Origin: Lojkania enalia
Lineage: Eukaryota; Ascomycota; Dothideomycetes; Pleosporales
Direction of reading: 5' to 3'
Assembly: GCA_010094045.1 (NCBI GenBank)
Contig: ML986803.1
Span: 1 to 64,000, forward strand
Length of the DNA: 64,000 nucleotides
Part shown: positions 1 through 13,256 of the stretch, piece by piece
Position numbering within the stretch: the first letter of the stretch is position 1
Layout of the letters: every line of letters starts with the position of its first letter
The notes under the pieces: model-generated
What the model was told of the DNA's origin: nothing
The model's database searches: none
The model's input: only the letters and a program-made list of their open reading frames with translations
Made by a program: the position numbers and the translations under genes

Positions 1-151
1 CATATAAATATTAAAATGTTACGTAAAGAATAGAAATATCTATATTATATAGGTTTTTATAGAAGCTAGGTCTATACTACTATATAGGCTAGCCAGGTCA
101 GTAAAACCTTCCTCTATTATAGTTAAGATAAGTTAGTTATATTCTAGCTAG

Positions 152-430
152 TGTAACGATGCAAAGAAATCGTTCTACGAAAAGCTTTATATACAACCTT
201 ATCCTAAAGCTTTTCGCTTATCTTATCCTACCCCTAGTTCTACCCCTTTTCCCTTCCGTATATAGTTGCACACTCCCTTATAAGTAGCTTAGTAGTTCTT
301 CTATATCCTTTTATATAAGGCCTATAGGTGTTAATAGAATTCCTAGGTCCCTAAACCCCCACGCACTCCTATATACCTCTAAGTAGATTCGTGCCGCATT
401 CGGACCTATTATCTTACCTATACTGTTATA
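152..430 (+). repeat. 5' LTR of element A
   Basis: The 279-bp repeat is nearly the same as 7063-7342, and the same family occurs as a solo LTR in reverse at 62,658-62,936. Differences between the copies are mostly C/T or G/A, as RIP produces. Confidence 0.9.
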
Positions 431-1099
431 TTATATAGAAGAACTTAATACTGCTAGTAATAGCCTCTTTAATAATATCGCATCGATTGTTTATTTAAAT
501 ATATCTAAGTCCAAGATACGCCCGATTTAGTTTAGGTTATAATACTTATATACCGTTATATTAAATTATTTAGTTACCTAGATAGGATCTTAGAAACCTT
601 CTATTAACCGAAGCTTTTAAGTTTAGAACTTCCTATCCCCTATAATTAGGATTGCTTTTAGAAAAGCCGCATAGAGTGCGCCTAGGTAGAAACTTAGAGA
701 CTACTAATAACCTATTAGAATTAGAGGCAACCGCCGATATCTGACTATAATTCACCTTCTAATTCCCGTACTAGAACTAATATACGCGTAAGTTATAGTA
801 AGAGTAAGCTTCCATCTACGCGTGTAGAACAACTATTACCTCCTACAGGGGGCCCTGCGACAGGCGGACCCCTCTCTATAAGGCCTGTAATAAAGAACCT
901 ATCTAATTTGGAGGGAAATTAGAGTAAACTAACCCTTAAGGAATAAATCGCAATTTTATAGGAGGAGATTGTATACTTAACACGATAGAGAACTATCAGT
1001 CCCGATTAACCTCTATAAACCACCGAATTAGAACTAATAATATACTAAGAAACTTTTACGACTCTCCTAGTAAGAAACCTCTCAGCTACCTCTAAGCCC

Positions 1100-4000
1100 C
1101 CTTAAGCCTATTTTACTAAACGTACGTCTAAGATTGAAAGCTTTATAGATAGTAACGAACCTATATTTAAATAATAGCAAGCTTTAATCCTAGACCAACT
1201 TAAGATTAATATAGATTACTATCGGATAGAGTATATATATATAGTATTAGTATAGGGATACACCTCTAGTACTGCGAAAGGGTATCTAGAGCTAAAATAC
1301 CTAGCCGAATCGGACTAGTATTAGTTTAAGAATACTAAAGAAATGATTTTACTTCTACGATTGTATTTTATTATAGGTAATAAAGAGATAGAGGTGCGAT
1401 AGGCGTTTCAGGTCCTAAGGATAAATAAGGGAGAAGCGTTCCCAACTTTTAAAGCTTACTTTATTAGTACAGCTATTAGGGGATCTGTACCCTAATCTAA
1501 GTGGTTCTTCTACCTATAAGATAAGATTCTCCCCAGCCTGAGGATATTAAACCTTAGCTTTAAGCTTATATAGAAAGGCTCCTTTAATACTATAGTCGTC
1601 TACTTAACAGCCTATAATATAGAAAGAAGGAGCGTTCCTAACCTCCTAGAACGAACTGCTAGCCTATAGGTTATAGCTAAAACAAATTCGGATCAGTACT
1701 AGAAGATTTCTAAGAGTTTATCTAAAGTAACCTACGATCTAATACTACCCCGATCTACTCTAGTATTAATACCTTATTCTACTACAATTACTCTCTAATA
1801 ACCTAGCAAGACTCCCGCACCTAAAAGGTATACGACTCTAAGTAATTACTATAACTATAGTAAACCAGGATATTTTATAAACGAATATATAGTCTTTAAA
1901 ATATAAGAGATAGAGGTTAAATAAAAGGAGATTAAGGAAGAAGAGTTCCTGGACGTAAACAAGTACTACCTAGATAGTTCTTAGGTGGGAAATAGAGACG
2001 CCTAAGAAAACTCTCTATTCTAGATTTAAGCAAGTATAACTTATTAAATATTAATTTGTCGTATTTATTTGGAGGAAAATACTTTTAAATCCCTACTATT
2101 TTATGTTTAAAAGGCGTTGGTATATAACTAAACGCTCTTATTAATACTAGCGCCTAAGGCTTCTTATTTCTTAATTCTATAGTAGCTAGATTACTCTCCT
2201 AAGCCCTATATATGTCGATATAGTACTTACCCTTTAAAATTACTGTTAAAGGTTTTTAGGACTAAATCTAAACCCTAGTTAATTAGTATATCTACTTACA
2301 CCTGCGAATTAATAGGAGAACTATCTAAAACTACCTATTTATTATTATAGATCTAGGTACTTAGGATTATATTATTAGCATTAAATAGTTACGTTGTTTT
2401 CAACTCCTGCTAGATATAGATAAGAATCGGATTATATAGCCTTCTAAGTATCCTGCTACTTATAATCCTTCACCTCCTCTTCTTATACAATTAACTTAGC
2501 TAGCACGCGATAAGGAAGTAGAGCTAGATATCCAGCAACGCGATGCTCTATAGGAAAAGGACTAGTATTAATAGTCCCGCAGTCCGACTATCTATTATAT
2601 TAAAGGTCTATTAAGACTGCTAAAACTATATTAGTTTCCTATAGCTTATAGTCTAAATAAGCTTAGAGCTCCCGCACGCCCGTATAAAACAAAGTCTAAA
2701 CCTAATCCGAAGAAAGTCTATTCTCCTATTATTATTCTTATCTCAGCTAATACTTTCTACTTTAATATGAAGAGAAAAGAGAACGAGTTTTTCTCTACAT
2801 CTCTATACGAAATTAAGCGGCTGATTAAAGACAAGTAAACCCTAGAGCTGGAAGATAAAGCTAAAAACAAAGTACTAGTAAATCTCTAATTACTATCTAA
2901 ATACTATAGATATTAGGATATATTTAGCAAAACTGCGGCTTATTAATTGCCGGAATACTGCCTTTATAATTATAAGATTGTCCTTATAGAACCCCTCCCT
3001 AATAGTTATAGCCTGTTATACAAGTAGAATATTAAGGAGCTAGAGGTAACTAAGAAGTATATTATGGATAATCTATAGTATAGGTATATCGAGTAGAGTC
3101 GGAGCCTCTTTATATCTCCTATCCTTTACGTCCGCAAACCTAATAGCAATTTATATATCTACATAGATTATCGTAAATTTAATACTTTTACCTGTAAAAA
3201 CGTATATCCGATACTATATATAGATAAATTCTTATCTAGGCCTACTAAAGTAGTAATCTTTACTAAGTTTAACATTCGCGCGGCCTTTAATAAGATTAGA
3301 ATAGACCCTAGTTCTAAGGAATATACTACCTTTCAGACTTAATACGGAACCTATAAGTATAAAGTTCTACCTTTTAGATTATATAACAGCCTAGCAACTT
3401 ACTAGCGCTATATAAATAACGTACTAATCGACTATCTAGATAACTTCTATATTACTTACCTAGACGATATCTTTATCTACTCTAAAGATAAGGCGACACA
3501 TGCTATCTATGTTAAGAAAGTTCTTGAGAGATTACGTTAAGTAGGGTTATAAGTTAATATTAAGAAGAGCGAATTCTATATTACCCGAACTAAATATCTT
3601 AGCTATATCCTCTTAAATAAAAGCTTTAAGGTTAATCTAAAGAAGGTAGAAGTACTATATAACTAGCAGCTACCTACTATTATAACGGGTGTAAAATCCT
3701 TCTTAGGTTTTACTGGATTCTATTAATAGTTTATACCGGAATTCTCGCGTGTCGTAAAGCTAATTATTATATTATAGAGCCCTATAACCCCTTTCGTATA
3801 GACTTCAGAATGTGATATTACTTTTAAGAAATTAAAGTCAGCTCTGTTAAGTATACCTATACTCTACTACTTTAACCCTACATTAGAAATAAAAATGGAA
3901 ACTAACGCCTCTAATAGAGTAGTTGTAGGAGTACTATTACAGAAATATTCTAACGGAAAATAGTACCCTATAGCGTTTTATAGCAAAGTTCTATCTAGTT

Positions 4001-5900
4001 TAGAACTAAACTAGAAGATCTATAATAAGAAACTATTTACAATCGTCACTGCGTTTAAGTAATAGAGGGTAGAACTTACTTCGGTAGCTACTAGGACTCT
4101 AATATATACTGATTATCGTTTACTCGAATATTTTATAACTATAAAGGTACTTAATACTTATTAAGTTTATTAGACTAAGGAATTAGCTTAGTATTAGTTC
4201 CGAATCGAGTATACCCTAGATAAGAATAATACTAGAGCGGACATCCTTAGTTATCGTAAATAAGATATAGAAAACTTAAAAGTAGCTTAAACTAATAACT
4301 AGTTAAAAGTCCTACTTAGACCGTATCAACTTCACCCCTAAATTAATACCGAATTAGTCTAGTTTTATATTACCTAAATAACAACTTAAGTAGCTATATT
4401 AAACGTTATTAAAGGCTAGGAGTAGGTTATATTATTAGACTCTCTAGAGTTAATCGACGTATTACTATAGGAAAACTAAGCCTCCTTCGCGCAGGAATGT
4501 ATACTTCTACCCTATAAGTATTAGATAGAGAACAGACTACTCCTCTACAATAATTATTTATATATTCTATCAGATTTAGACCTTTATACGCGACTTATAT
4601 AAGAGACTTATAACTAAGTATCCTCTGTATACCTAAGCGCTATTAAAACCTATCAGTTACTATCCCGGAAGTACTACTAGAAGGGTATAGAAGCTACTTG
4701 TAAATAATATGTACGAAATTGCATCCTATACTATAAAGCTTATCTGATATAAACCCGAACCCTAGGTTTTATCCACCTACTTCCTATACTAAATTAACTA
4801 ATATAGTACTTATATATTAACTTTAAGGATTTTCCTATAGATAAGTCTAGATACAATTAGATTATAGTAGTAATCAATCGCCTATTTAAATAAGTAGTAT
4901 CTATCCCCTACTATCATATAATTAACGCAAGGGGAATAGCCGAATTATTTATTTAATAGGTGTACCGCTTTAACTATATACCCGAAACTATTATTTTAGA
5001 CTAAGAACTTTAGTTTATATCTAGTTTCTAGTCCGAATTCTACTATATTTTAGGCGTGAAGATTAAACTATCTACTACTTATTATAAAGAGACTGACGGA
5101 TAGATAGAAATTATAAATAAGTATATCGATTAGAGACTGCGCCCTTTTATATCCTTCTACTAGAACAACTAGAGTTCTCTATTACCTATAATCAACCGAG
5201 TATAAGCGACTCTACCCTATATAACTATTAGAATATCCCTGTATTAGATCCTATACGGATCTAAGCCCTATTAGAATTGGGATTAGAAATATTCTATTAA
5301 TCCTATTACTGTAACAGATAAATTAAATTATAAGGACGCCTTAGCTCTAGTAACTCGTATATATACAGCCTAAGAAACTGTAAAGGCTAATATTAAAAAG
5401 GCTTAGGATTATATATAATCTATTATTAACTATTACTAGTAACCGATTAATTAGTAGATTAGTAATATAGTCTACCTAAATACTAAGAACCTTACAGTCT
5501 AGAAACTGAGCCGAAAGCTATCTGATTAATAGGAGGGCCCTTTTAAAGTACTAAAATAGGTTAGAAACTCGTACTATTTATAGCTACCCCTAGGGTCGAG
5601 AATATATAATATCTTCGCACCAAACCTACTGTATAAGAACCCCTAGGACCCTCTACTAGGGTAAGAAGCTCCGAAACCACCCGCTATCGCTATTAAGAGG
5701 GTAGAAGAGTAGGAGGTTAAAAAAATACTAGCTAGTAAGCTGTATCGCAAGACCCTTAAATACTGTATAAAATAGGTAGGATATAATTTAGACCCGGTCT
5801 AATATAAAGCCTTAAATTTTATAGGTTCGCCTTATAAGCTGAGAGCTTTTTATAATAAGTATCTAAATTAGCTAGAACCCCTAAGAGCCCTAACTAAATA
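1100..5900 (+). pseudogene. decayed gag-pol of element A
   Basis: A degraded retrotransposon polyprotein. A gag zinc-knuckle relic lies near 1838-1880, where the Cys and His positions now read Tyr. Reverse transcriptase reads in one frame from about 3031, with the YLDD box intact at 3457-3468 (Tyr-Leu-Asp-Asp), followed by RNase H to about 4260. Integrase core similarity appears near 5030-5190, including the Tyr-rich segment before an ETDG motif. A chromodomain-like stretch sits near 5755-5890. Stops fall mainly where relatives have Gln or Trp, so the frame was closed by point mutation rather than by indels. It cannot encode an active protein. Confidence 0.88.
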
Positions 5901-7062
5901 GATTAAGATATATAAGAATAGTATAAAGAATATAGATTACCTAGTAGACGATAATATATAAGAGTTAAGTAGTAGATTTAAAAACTAAAGTACAGGCCTA
6001 AAATTACTCCTCTATAGAATCCGGAAGGTCTAATAGTAGGCTGTCGGATACCTCCCTAATCCTCTTCTCCTCTACCTTTCTTCCTCTTCTTTCCCTCCGG
6101 ACTCCCCCTAAACCTCTCCTACCTCGTCCTTAGCCGCCCGAGAGCGCCGCAATGTCAGCTTAAAGGCTAGATATTAAAGCCTCTAGAGCTAAAACCTAAT
6201 AGAGCAACTTAGTACCCTAGTAGAATAAAGCCACCTAAATACTAGCTATAGGAAGGCTATCTTTCTAACTCTTTATAACCTGGGTTATAAGCGCTAGGTT
6301 GTAAGTAGACTCTAAAATAGCCTTAAAGGCCACCTTTTTATCCTTCTTATCCTCTGTGTATTAGGCCGCCGCCTATAGTTCGAGATGGCCCTGGAGGACT
6401 AGAAACTCCTTTTTATAGTAGGAGGGGATCTATAAATACGTTAGTAGCAAGTACTCTACTAGTATTAGATACGATTCGTATAGGGTTGTACTTTTTATTT
6501 TATAAGGTGTAATACTCGCATTTTTTTAATCTTAGAGACTAAAAGAAAAATATTATATACCGCCCGCGGGCGAGTATATACGTAGTCTAAAGGTAAATAA
6601 TCTAGAAGGCCTCCGAAGAGGCTCTAAGAGGCGGGCGGAATAGTATATTAATTAATTTTTCTATAAGGCGTTAGTAATACTTTAATAATTAACGGTTCTA
6701 GGGACGTATAATAATACGTACGGAGTAGAAGTTATTATTTAGTTAAGGAAGTTTAGTTAACAGTAACCTAGTAATATACTAAGGCTAGTAAACGCTTATT
6801 ACTATACGCGACGAAATTGCAATATTAATAAACCGTTATAATAGTAGTTACTAGCTGATATATAGGTTAATTATACTTACCGCGAAAACCTTACTTAATA
6901 TTACGTTAATAAACGCATCTCTATAGGCAACCGCACGTATTAGCTCTTACTAGTAAATACCTCCTCAAAGAAATTTCTTTATACTAGAACCTATCTATAA
7001 TAGCCCCGATTCCCTCCTAAACTAGTATAAATAGGGACTATCAGCCTACGAGGAGGGGGGTA

Positions 7063-7342
7063 GTATAATAATGCAAAGAAATCGTTCCACGAAAAGCTTT
7101 ATATATAACCTTATCCTAAAGCTTTTCGCTTATCTTATCCTACCCCTAGTTCTACCCCCTTTCCCTTCCGTATATAGTTGTATACTCCCTTATAAGTAGC
7201 TTAGTAGTTCTTCTATATCCTTTCGTATAAGGCCTATAGGTGTTAATAGAATTTCTAGGTCCCTAAACCCCCACGTACTCCTATATACCTCTAAGTGGAT
7301 TTATACCGTATTTAGACCTATTATCTTACCTACGCTGTTATA
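7063..7342 (+). repeat. 3' LTR of element A
   Basis: 280 bp, paired with the LTR at 152-430. It begins right after the purine tract and ends at the 5-bp target duplication 7343-7347. Confidence 0.9.
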
Positions 7343-7439
7343 GTTAGCAGCTAATAGCTATTACTAGCAGCTGGTTTAGGTATTATAGTAAGAGTAGTAT
7401 AGGTATAGAGGTATCGCGGTATTACTATAATAATACCCC

Positions 7440-10400
7440 TCTCTTAATTATAAACTTCTATAAGTTAAGTCTTCGTATTATATTTAAGGTATTTATAATT
7501 AAGTAGTAGTTATTAATACTAGTATTAGTTAAAGTTGTAGGTATATTAGTATAATTAGTTATTATCGTATAGTAGTACTATACTAGAGATTAGGTTAGGT
7601 TGTAGGTATATTAGCACAACTAGTAGTTAATAGTAGTATTATATTAGGGATTAGGTTAGTTTAGTTCTTATAGTAGTACTATACTAAAGATTAGATTAGG
7701 TCGCAGATATATTAGTACAACTAGTTGTTATTATATAGTAGTTCTATATTAGGGATCGGGTTAGTTCGGTTTATATAGTAGTACTATACTAGAGATTAGT
7801 AGTAGTAGTATTACTAGTATTATATTAGTATAGTATTATTACAGGCGTCTAGAAATATACTTAAATTAAATTCTAACGTCTAATTAAAAATCTAGACGTA
7901 ATATTATATTTAAATCTTATTTATTTAGGTTTCTAGTATAGTAATCTTCTACAGCAGTTATCTTAGTAAAGTTACTAGTCGGGTACTATTCTAGGTTATA
8001 ATAGCTAGTCTATTTAACTAGATATTCGTGCCGGCGTTTCTATTAGTTATAATAAAGGTCTTCTATTTACTTAATAAGGTATTCTAGTTTTCTATTAATC
8101 TTAATAAGTTTAGGGTTATATACTTATTAACTAGACAAGTAGTTAGATAATTTAGGTACTAGCTGTAATAGTAATATATAGAATATAGGATGTATTTTAG
8201 CTAATTTAAGTAGCTTTAGTTTATAAGCGTACGAGGATACCTTTACAATAACCTTATAGGGGCCTATATTCTTCTAGTTAAGCTTTTTCAACGGTCTTCG
8301 TATACGTATATTTTTAGCGTCTAGCTAGACTAGATTACTAACCTAGTAGTTAAGGGCTGGTATACGCTTATAGTTAGTATACTTTTATTAGAGCGCTTAT
8401 ATCTAGGTGAGTTCTTCTCTAATATACTCTATAATATCCTTTATCTTATTAACTAGTCTATTAGCTTTCTAAACTATTAGGAACTATTTTAGTAGTTAAT
8501 AGATTCTTATAGGCGGCTTGAAGTCTATTTAAGGGTACTAGCTAAAGTAGGCTAGAAACGGGGAGACTTTTATTAATTTAGACACTATATTATTTACTTT
8601 AAACTGCGCTATTAGCAGCTATTTAACCTAGTTATCTTATTCGTAGCTAGTATAGGCTTAGAGAACTTATTCTATTACTATATTAGCGTTTTCTATTTAA
8701 CTATTAGTCTTTAGGTAGAAGCTAGTTAATATATATATATTAATTTATAGCTGTCTATAGAGCTCTTAGTAGAAGGTAGAAATAAACTATATTCTACAGT
8801 CGGATGTAATAGTATATAGTAGTCTATAGTAAACCTATATATAGTAATAGAATAGTTAGATAATATTAGAAGCTTCGATTCTTGCGTATAGTATTAAGTA
8901 TCTATATTTACTAAACCTATTAACTACTACTATAATATTTATACAACCTTCTAATTCTAGTAGATTAGTTATAAAGTTTATAGAAATATCTTAAAACCTT
9001 TATTCAGGTATAAGTAACGGTTTTAGTAATCTATAGTACTTCTTTCTAAAAGCTTTACTTCTTTAGTATATATAATAATAGCTTATATATTATTATACTA
9101 AGTTAAATATCTTTAACTAATAGTACTCGCGCTAGAGTAGTTCTAAAGTCTTTCCTTAACTAGGGTATCTGCTGGACGGCGAGTTGTAGACGGCTTATAG
9201 CAGTTTAAGCTTCAGCTTATTATAGTCTAGTACTATAAGTCGATCTTAATAGTATAATTAGTTGTTATACTCTTTATAATTAGCTAGAGTTAGAAGCTTA
9301 AATTAATAAGCTTCTTCTTTTAGTAGCTTTAGAATATTTTAGATTAGATTATTATTCGGGTATTCTTCGTTAATAATCTCTATAATCGGTTAGCCTACTT
9401 CTATCTATTAGAATAGTTTAGGACGAAGTAATATCTGTTAATAACCTCTACGGGCCTCTTCTTATATAGGCTCGTCTTATAACCTTTAAGTTAAGGTATT
9501 AGGCTTCTTTCTAAGTTTTCTAGGTCGGTATATAATACTAAAGTTAAACCTTAATAGATATTCTAACTAACAGGCCTGTTAGTAGCTTAGCTACTTTATT
9601 ATTACAAAGTACTATAGGTTCTTATAATTACTTAGTACTTTTATAAAAAATACTACGCCTTCTAATTCGGGCCTCTATTATTTAAAATATTAGATAATTA
9701 CGAGTAGTTCCTTATTATATATTTTATAGTTATTTTTAGTAGGGTTTATACGCTTAGAGAAGTAGGTAACAGGTTTTAGTTTACTGTTAGCACCTTTCTA
9801 AGATAGTATACTAGCTGTTATAAAGTTAAATACATTAACTTCTACTACTATTAATAGCTTAGGATTAAAGTATAAGAAAATTAGTATAAAGATAAAGGTA
9901 TCCTTTAAGTAGTTAAAGGAATATTAATAGCTATTATTCTAGTCGAATCGAGTATTCTTCTTAGTTAGGACTACTAAGGGGAAGACTTTCTATAAGAAGT
10001 TACTAATAAATTATTAGTAGAAGTTCGTAAAGCCTATAAAAGCTTAAATATCTTTTATATTCTTAGAGTATTCTTAGTTAATAATTGTCTCTACCTTCTT
10101 TGGGTCTATATAAATCCCTTCTATAGTAATTATATACTCTAGGTAGATTACTTCTAACTAGTAGAACTTATACTTATTTATATTAAGCTGTAGACTATTC
10201 GCTCTTAAGGCTTTAAGAACTAGCTAGATATACTATTTATAATCCTTCAGATTCTTACTAAATATTAGGATATTATTAATATAGGTAGTATAAAATATAT
10301 TAAGGTATAGTTTTAGCACGTTATTTATAAAGTACTAGAATATACTTAGAGTATTAGCTAGGCTAAAGGGTATTACTAGATATTTAAACAGCCCGTAGTA

Positions 10401-12950
10401 TATATAAAAGGTAGTCTTCTATTCGTCTCCCTTAATAATCCTTAGCTTATTAAACGCGGTAATAATATCGAGTTTTATATAGTATTTAGCCTTACTAAGT
10501 TAAGTTAATATTTCTTAGATTAGTAGAATCGGGTATTAGTTCTTAATAGTAATAGTATTTAGAGCTCTATAGTCTATATAGAATTAGAGGCCACCTCTAG
10601 GTTTCTTTATAAAGATTATAGGTGCAGCTACTAGTAATAAACTTACTCTAATAAATCCCTTAGATAAGTTTTTATTAAGGTACTTCCTTAATACCTTTAA
10701 CTCGTTCTAGGATATCTTATAGAGTAGACCGAAGCTAGCTTACTTACTATTCTCTAGTTTAATCTTATAATTGTACGGTTATCATTTAGGCAGCTTATCT
10801 ACATTCTTATATAAGAAGACAAATAATAGGTTATAGTATTCTTTAGGTACTTTAGTAATAGGGTTAGTATATACCTTTAGGGCTAGAGCTTTATTAATAT
10901 TAGCTATTAATACAGCAAAGATTTTATAGTTAAATTACTAGAAGAGTTAAACTAGTAGTACAGCGCCTATATAATATATATTTAGTTATAGCGCAGACTT
11001 TAAATATTTAGGTTTAAATAAGTTCTCTTAGCTATAATCTTTATCTAAGGTTAGGTCAGTTTTAGTTTTAGATTCTTTTAACTAGTATAGTATTTTAGGC
11101 TACTAGTAATTATATTAGATATAGCTTAATAGATAGAGCTTTAAACGGTACTATCTAGGCTTTAGGCTATATAAGAGTCGTAAATTAGTTACTTTAGGAT
11201 CTCCTTTTATATTAGGTTCGGGTAGTTTACAGTCTTTAATAACCGTTTAAATAGCCTATTAGTAGACGGTAGTATTAGTAGATTATAAGTATTAAGTTAG
11301 ATATTAGTTAGTAGTAAAGACTAGCTGTTTATTCTCGTAGTCTAGATTTATATAATATTTATATATCTATAGCTATTCTAGAATTAACTAGTATTTTTCT
11401 AGTATAGTTACGTAGAGATATACTATCTCTAAATAGTTTAGGTGTTAGAGGGTTAGAATAACTAAATAGGAGATAGTCCCCTTATAGAAGATTTTTCTAT
11501 TAAAGCTAGTCGGGTATAGGTTATATAGGAGTTATATCTTTTAGAGTTTTAGGGTATATATAAAGTTTCTATAGATATAGCTATAACTAGTAGCTCTAGT
11601 ATTAATAAGAATATTAATATCTTACTAGACTAGGTCTTAATAGATTAAGAAAGGAGCTAGGATCTAGTAGTTCTATAACTATTTCTATAGGGGCTAGTTT
11701 TATAGATATATAGAAATTCGGTATAAGTATAGTCTTAAAAGATAATTTACTTCTAGAACGAACCTTTTAGTAATATTCTAGTTGGTAAGACTGGCTGTGT
11801 TTAGGAGTAAGAGTAATAGCTTTATCTATAAGATAATAAGCGTGTTAAAGATTAGTTAGAAGATTAGTTAGAGGATCGAGAGTAGGATCTACTAGATATA
11901 GTAGGGCTCTAAGACTCTTAATAGATTAATAGTAGAGGGGCGCTGTATTCTAGCAAAATATATCCCTTACTACTATACTTATAACAGCGTTTTTTACAGC
12001 AGCGCCTTTCTCGTTTATTAGAGCTTACAGGCGTATAGCTAGAAGTATCGAGTTCTATAGTGTTCGGGTCCTTCTAGTAAGTAGTATAATACTTTAGTTA
12101 TTTACGGTGGTTGCTGGATAGGTAATATAGATTAATATTATATAGGGAAATTAGATTAGTATAGTTGTTTAGGGTGCTAGATATTATAATACCTATTATA
12201 GTACGGCGGAGCTTATTAGAGAGAGAACGTTGGAGATATATAATTTATCTAGTCTTATTTAGTTTAGTATCTGCAATTAGGCGTCGGAATTTAGTAAAGT
12301 AAGTAGGAAACCTACTTTAGCCTTACTTTAAAGTCTCTAGCTTACTCTATACTATAGTCTCCTTGTTCTAGTCGCTATAGGTAGATTCTAAAAAGGCGAC
12401 TAAGCTGTCTATAGAGTTGATACCCTTATCTATTAATAGGTTAACTAATATTACTAGGTCTTATTCTAGGCGGGAATAGGTATATAGAAGGCGGGTATAT
12501 TTAGTTAAGTATTAGTTAGCGTTTCCTTCTAGTTTATAGTAGAGCTTCTTAATAAAGTGTAAAAGCTCTAAATATTTACTAGAAAATATTAAAAGGTTAG
12601 GTAAGTAGTTAAAATAGAAATATAGGTTATATATAATCTTAGGCGGATTAGAGATTAACATAAGTATCTGTTTAGAAGCTAAGGTTGTAGGCTAAATTAG
12701 GCTAAGAGTAGGTAATAGTTCTATTACTGTTAATATACTAGTAGCTAGTAGAGGGGTAACTATTTAGCAGCTACTAAATTCTCTTTATATTACTTTAAGG
12801 TCTAACTTATAGCGGTTCTCCTAGGTTACTAAGGCCTCTGCTAGCATCTCGTTCTTCTACTATAAAAAGTCTAGCTTACCCTAGATCTCTTTAAGTATAC
12901 TAATAAGCGCGTTCTTGTCTATAGTATATAGTAGTAAATAATATAATATA
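7440..12950 (-). pseudogene. decayed gag-pol of element B
   Basis: Pol relic on the minus strand. The reverse transcriptase active-site box lies at about 10,255-10,286 and now reads TYINNILIF, so both catalytic Asp codons (GAT after T) have become Asn. An integrase stretch at about 8,540-8,900 reads SD-R-x-x-F(V/I)STF-like with many Gln/Trp-to-stop changes. A chromodomain relic at about 7,985-8,035 reads HEYLVK followed by a stop where Trp is expected. The gag part (about 11,800-12,950) is too decayed to outline. The element cannot move by itself. Confidence 0.85.
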
Positions 12951-12957
12951 ATATTAC

Positions 12958-13256
12958 GGACGTTTATATATAGTTGGTTAATCGTACTTTAGGTAGTTAA
13001 CTCTATTACTATATACTATATATAAATATTAAGATATTACGTAAAAAATAGAAATATCTATATTATACAGGTTTTTATAGAAGCTAGGTCTATACTACTA
13101 TACGGGCTAGCCGGGTCGGTAAAACCTTCCTCTATTATAGTTAAGATAGTTCGGTTATATTCTAGCTAGCAACTAATAGCTGTTGCTAGCAGCTAGTTCG
13201 GGTATTATAGTAAGGGTAGTATAGGTGTAGAGGTGTTGCGGTATTACCGTAATAAT
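12958..13256 (-). repeat. right (5') LTR of element B
   Basis: About 300 bp, matching 1-151 plus 7343-7434. It preserves the uninterrupted version of the site where element A landed in the other LTR. The inner edge is approximate. It was set by comparison with the reversed LTR copy split across about 18,979-19,103 and 20,944-21,115. Confidence 0.75.

Larger units (their letters stand above)
152..7342 (+). mobile_element. Ty3/gypsy chromovirus relic A, full length, nested in B
   Basis: This LTR retrotransposon has LTRs at 152-430 and 7063-7342 (279 and 280 bp). A purine tract, GAGGAGGGGGG, lies just before the 3' LTR at about 7050-7060. The 5-bp flanks are GCTAG at 147-151 and GTTAG at 7343-7347, a target duplication with one C-to-T change. 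The uninterrupted site is visible in the other LTR of element B near 13,160-13,175, which confirms the insertion. Gag and pol read on the plus strand but carry many stops. LTR ends read TGTAAC/TATAAT and TTATA, consistent with an ancestral TG...CA. Confidence 0.9.
1..13256 (-). mobile_element. Ty3/gypsy chromovirus relic B, RIP-degraded, interrupted by element A
   Basis: This is an LTR retrotransposon read on the minus strand. Its left LTR is split (1-151 and 7343 to about 7434) because element A inserted into it; its right LTR is about 12,958-13,256. The two LTRs align closely, e.g. 1-151 against about 13,018-13,168. A polypurine stretch on the minus strand abuts the left LTR at about 7435-7444, as expected for this orientation. 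The interior holds a decayed pol. The left LTR may start before the window, so the outer target duplication cannot be checked. Typical of the CpA-to-TpA pattern seen throughout. Confidence 0.85.
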
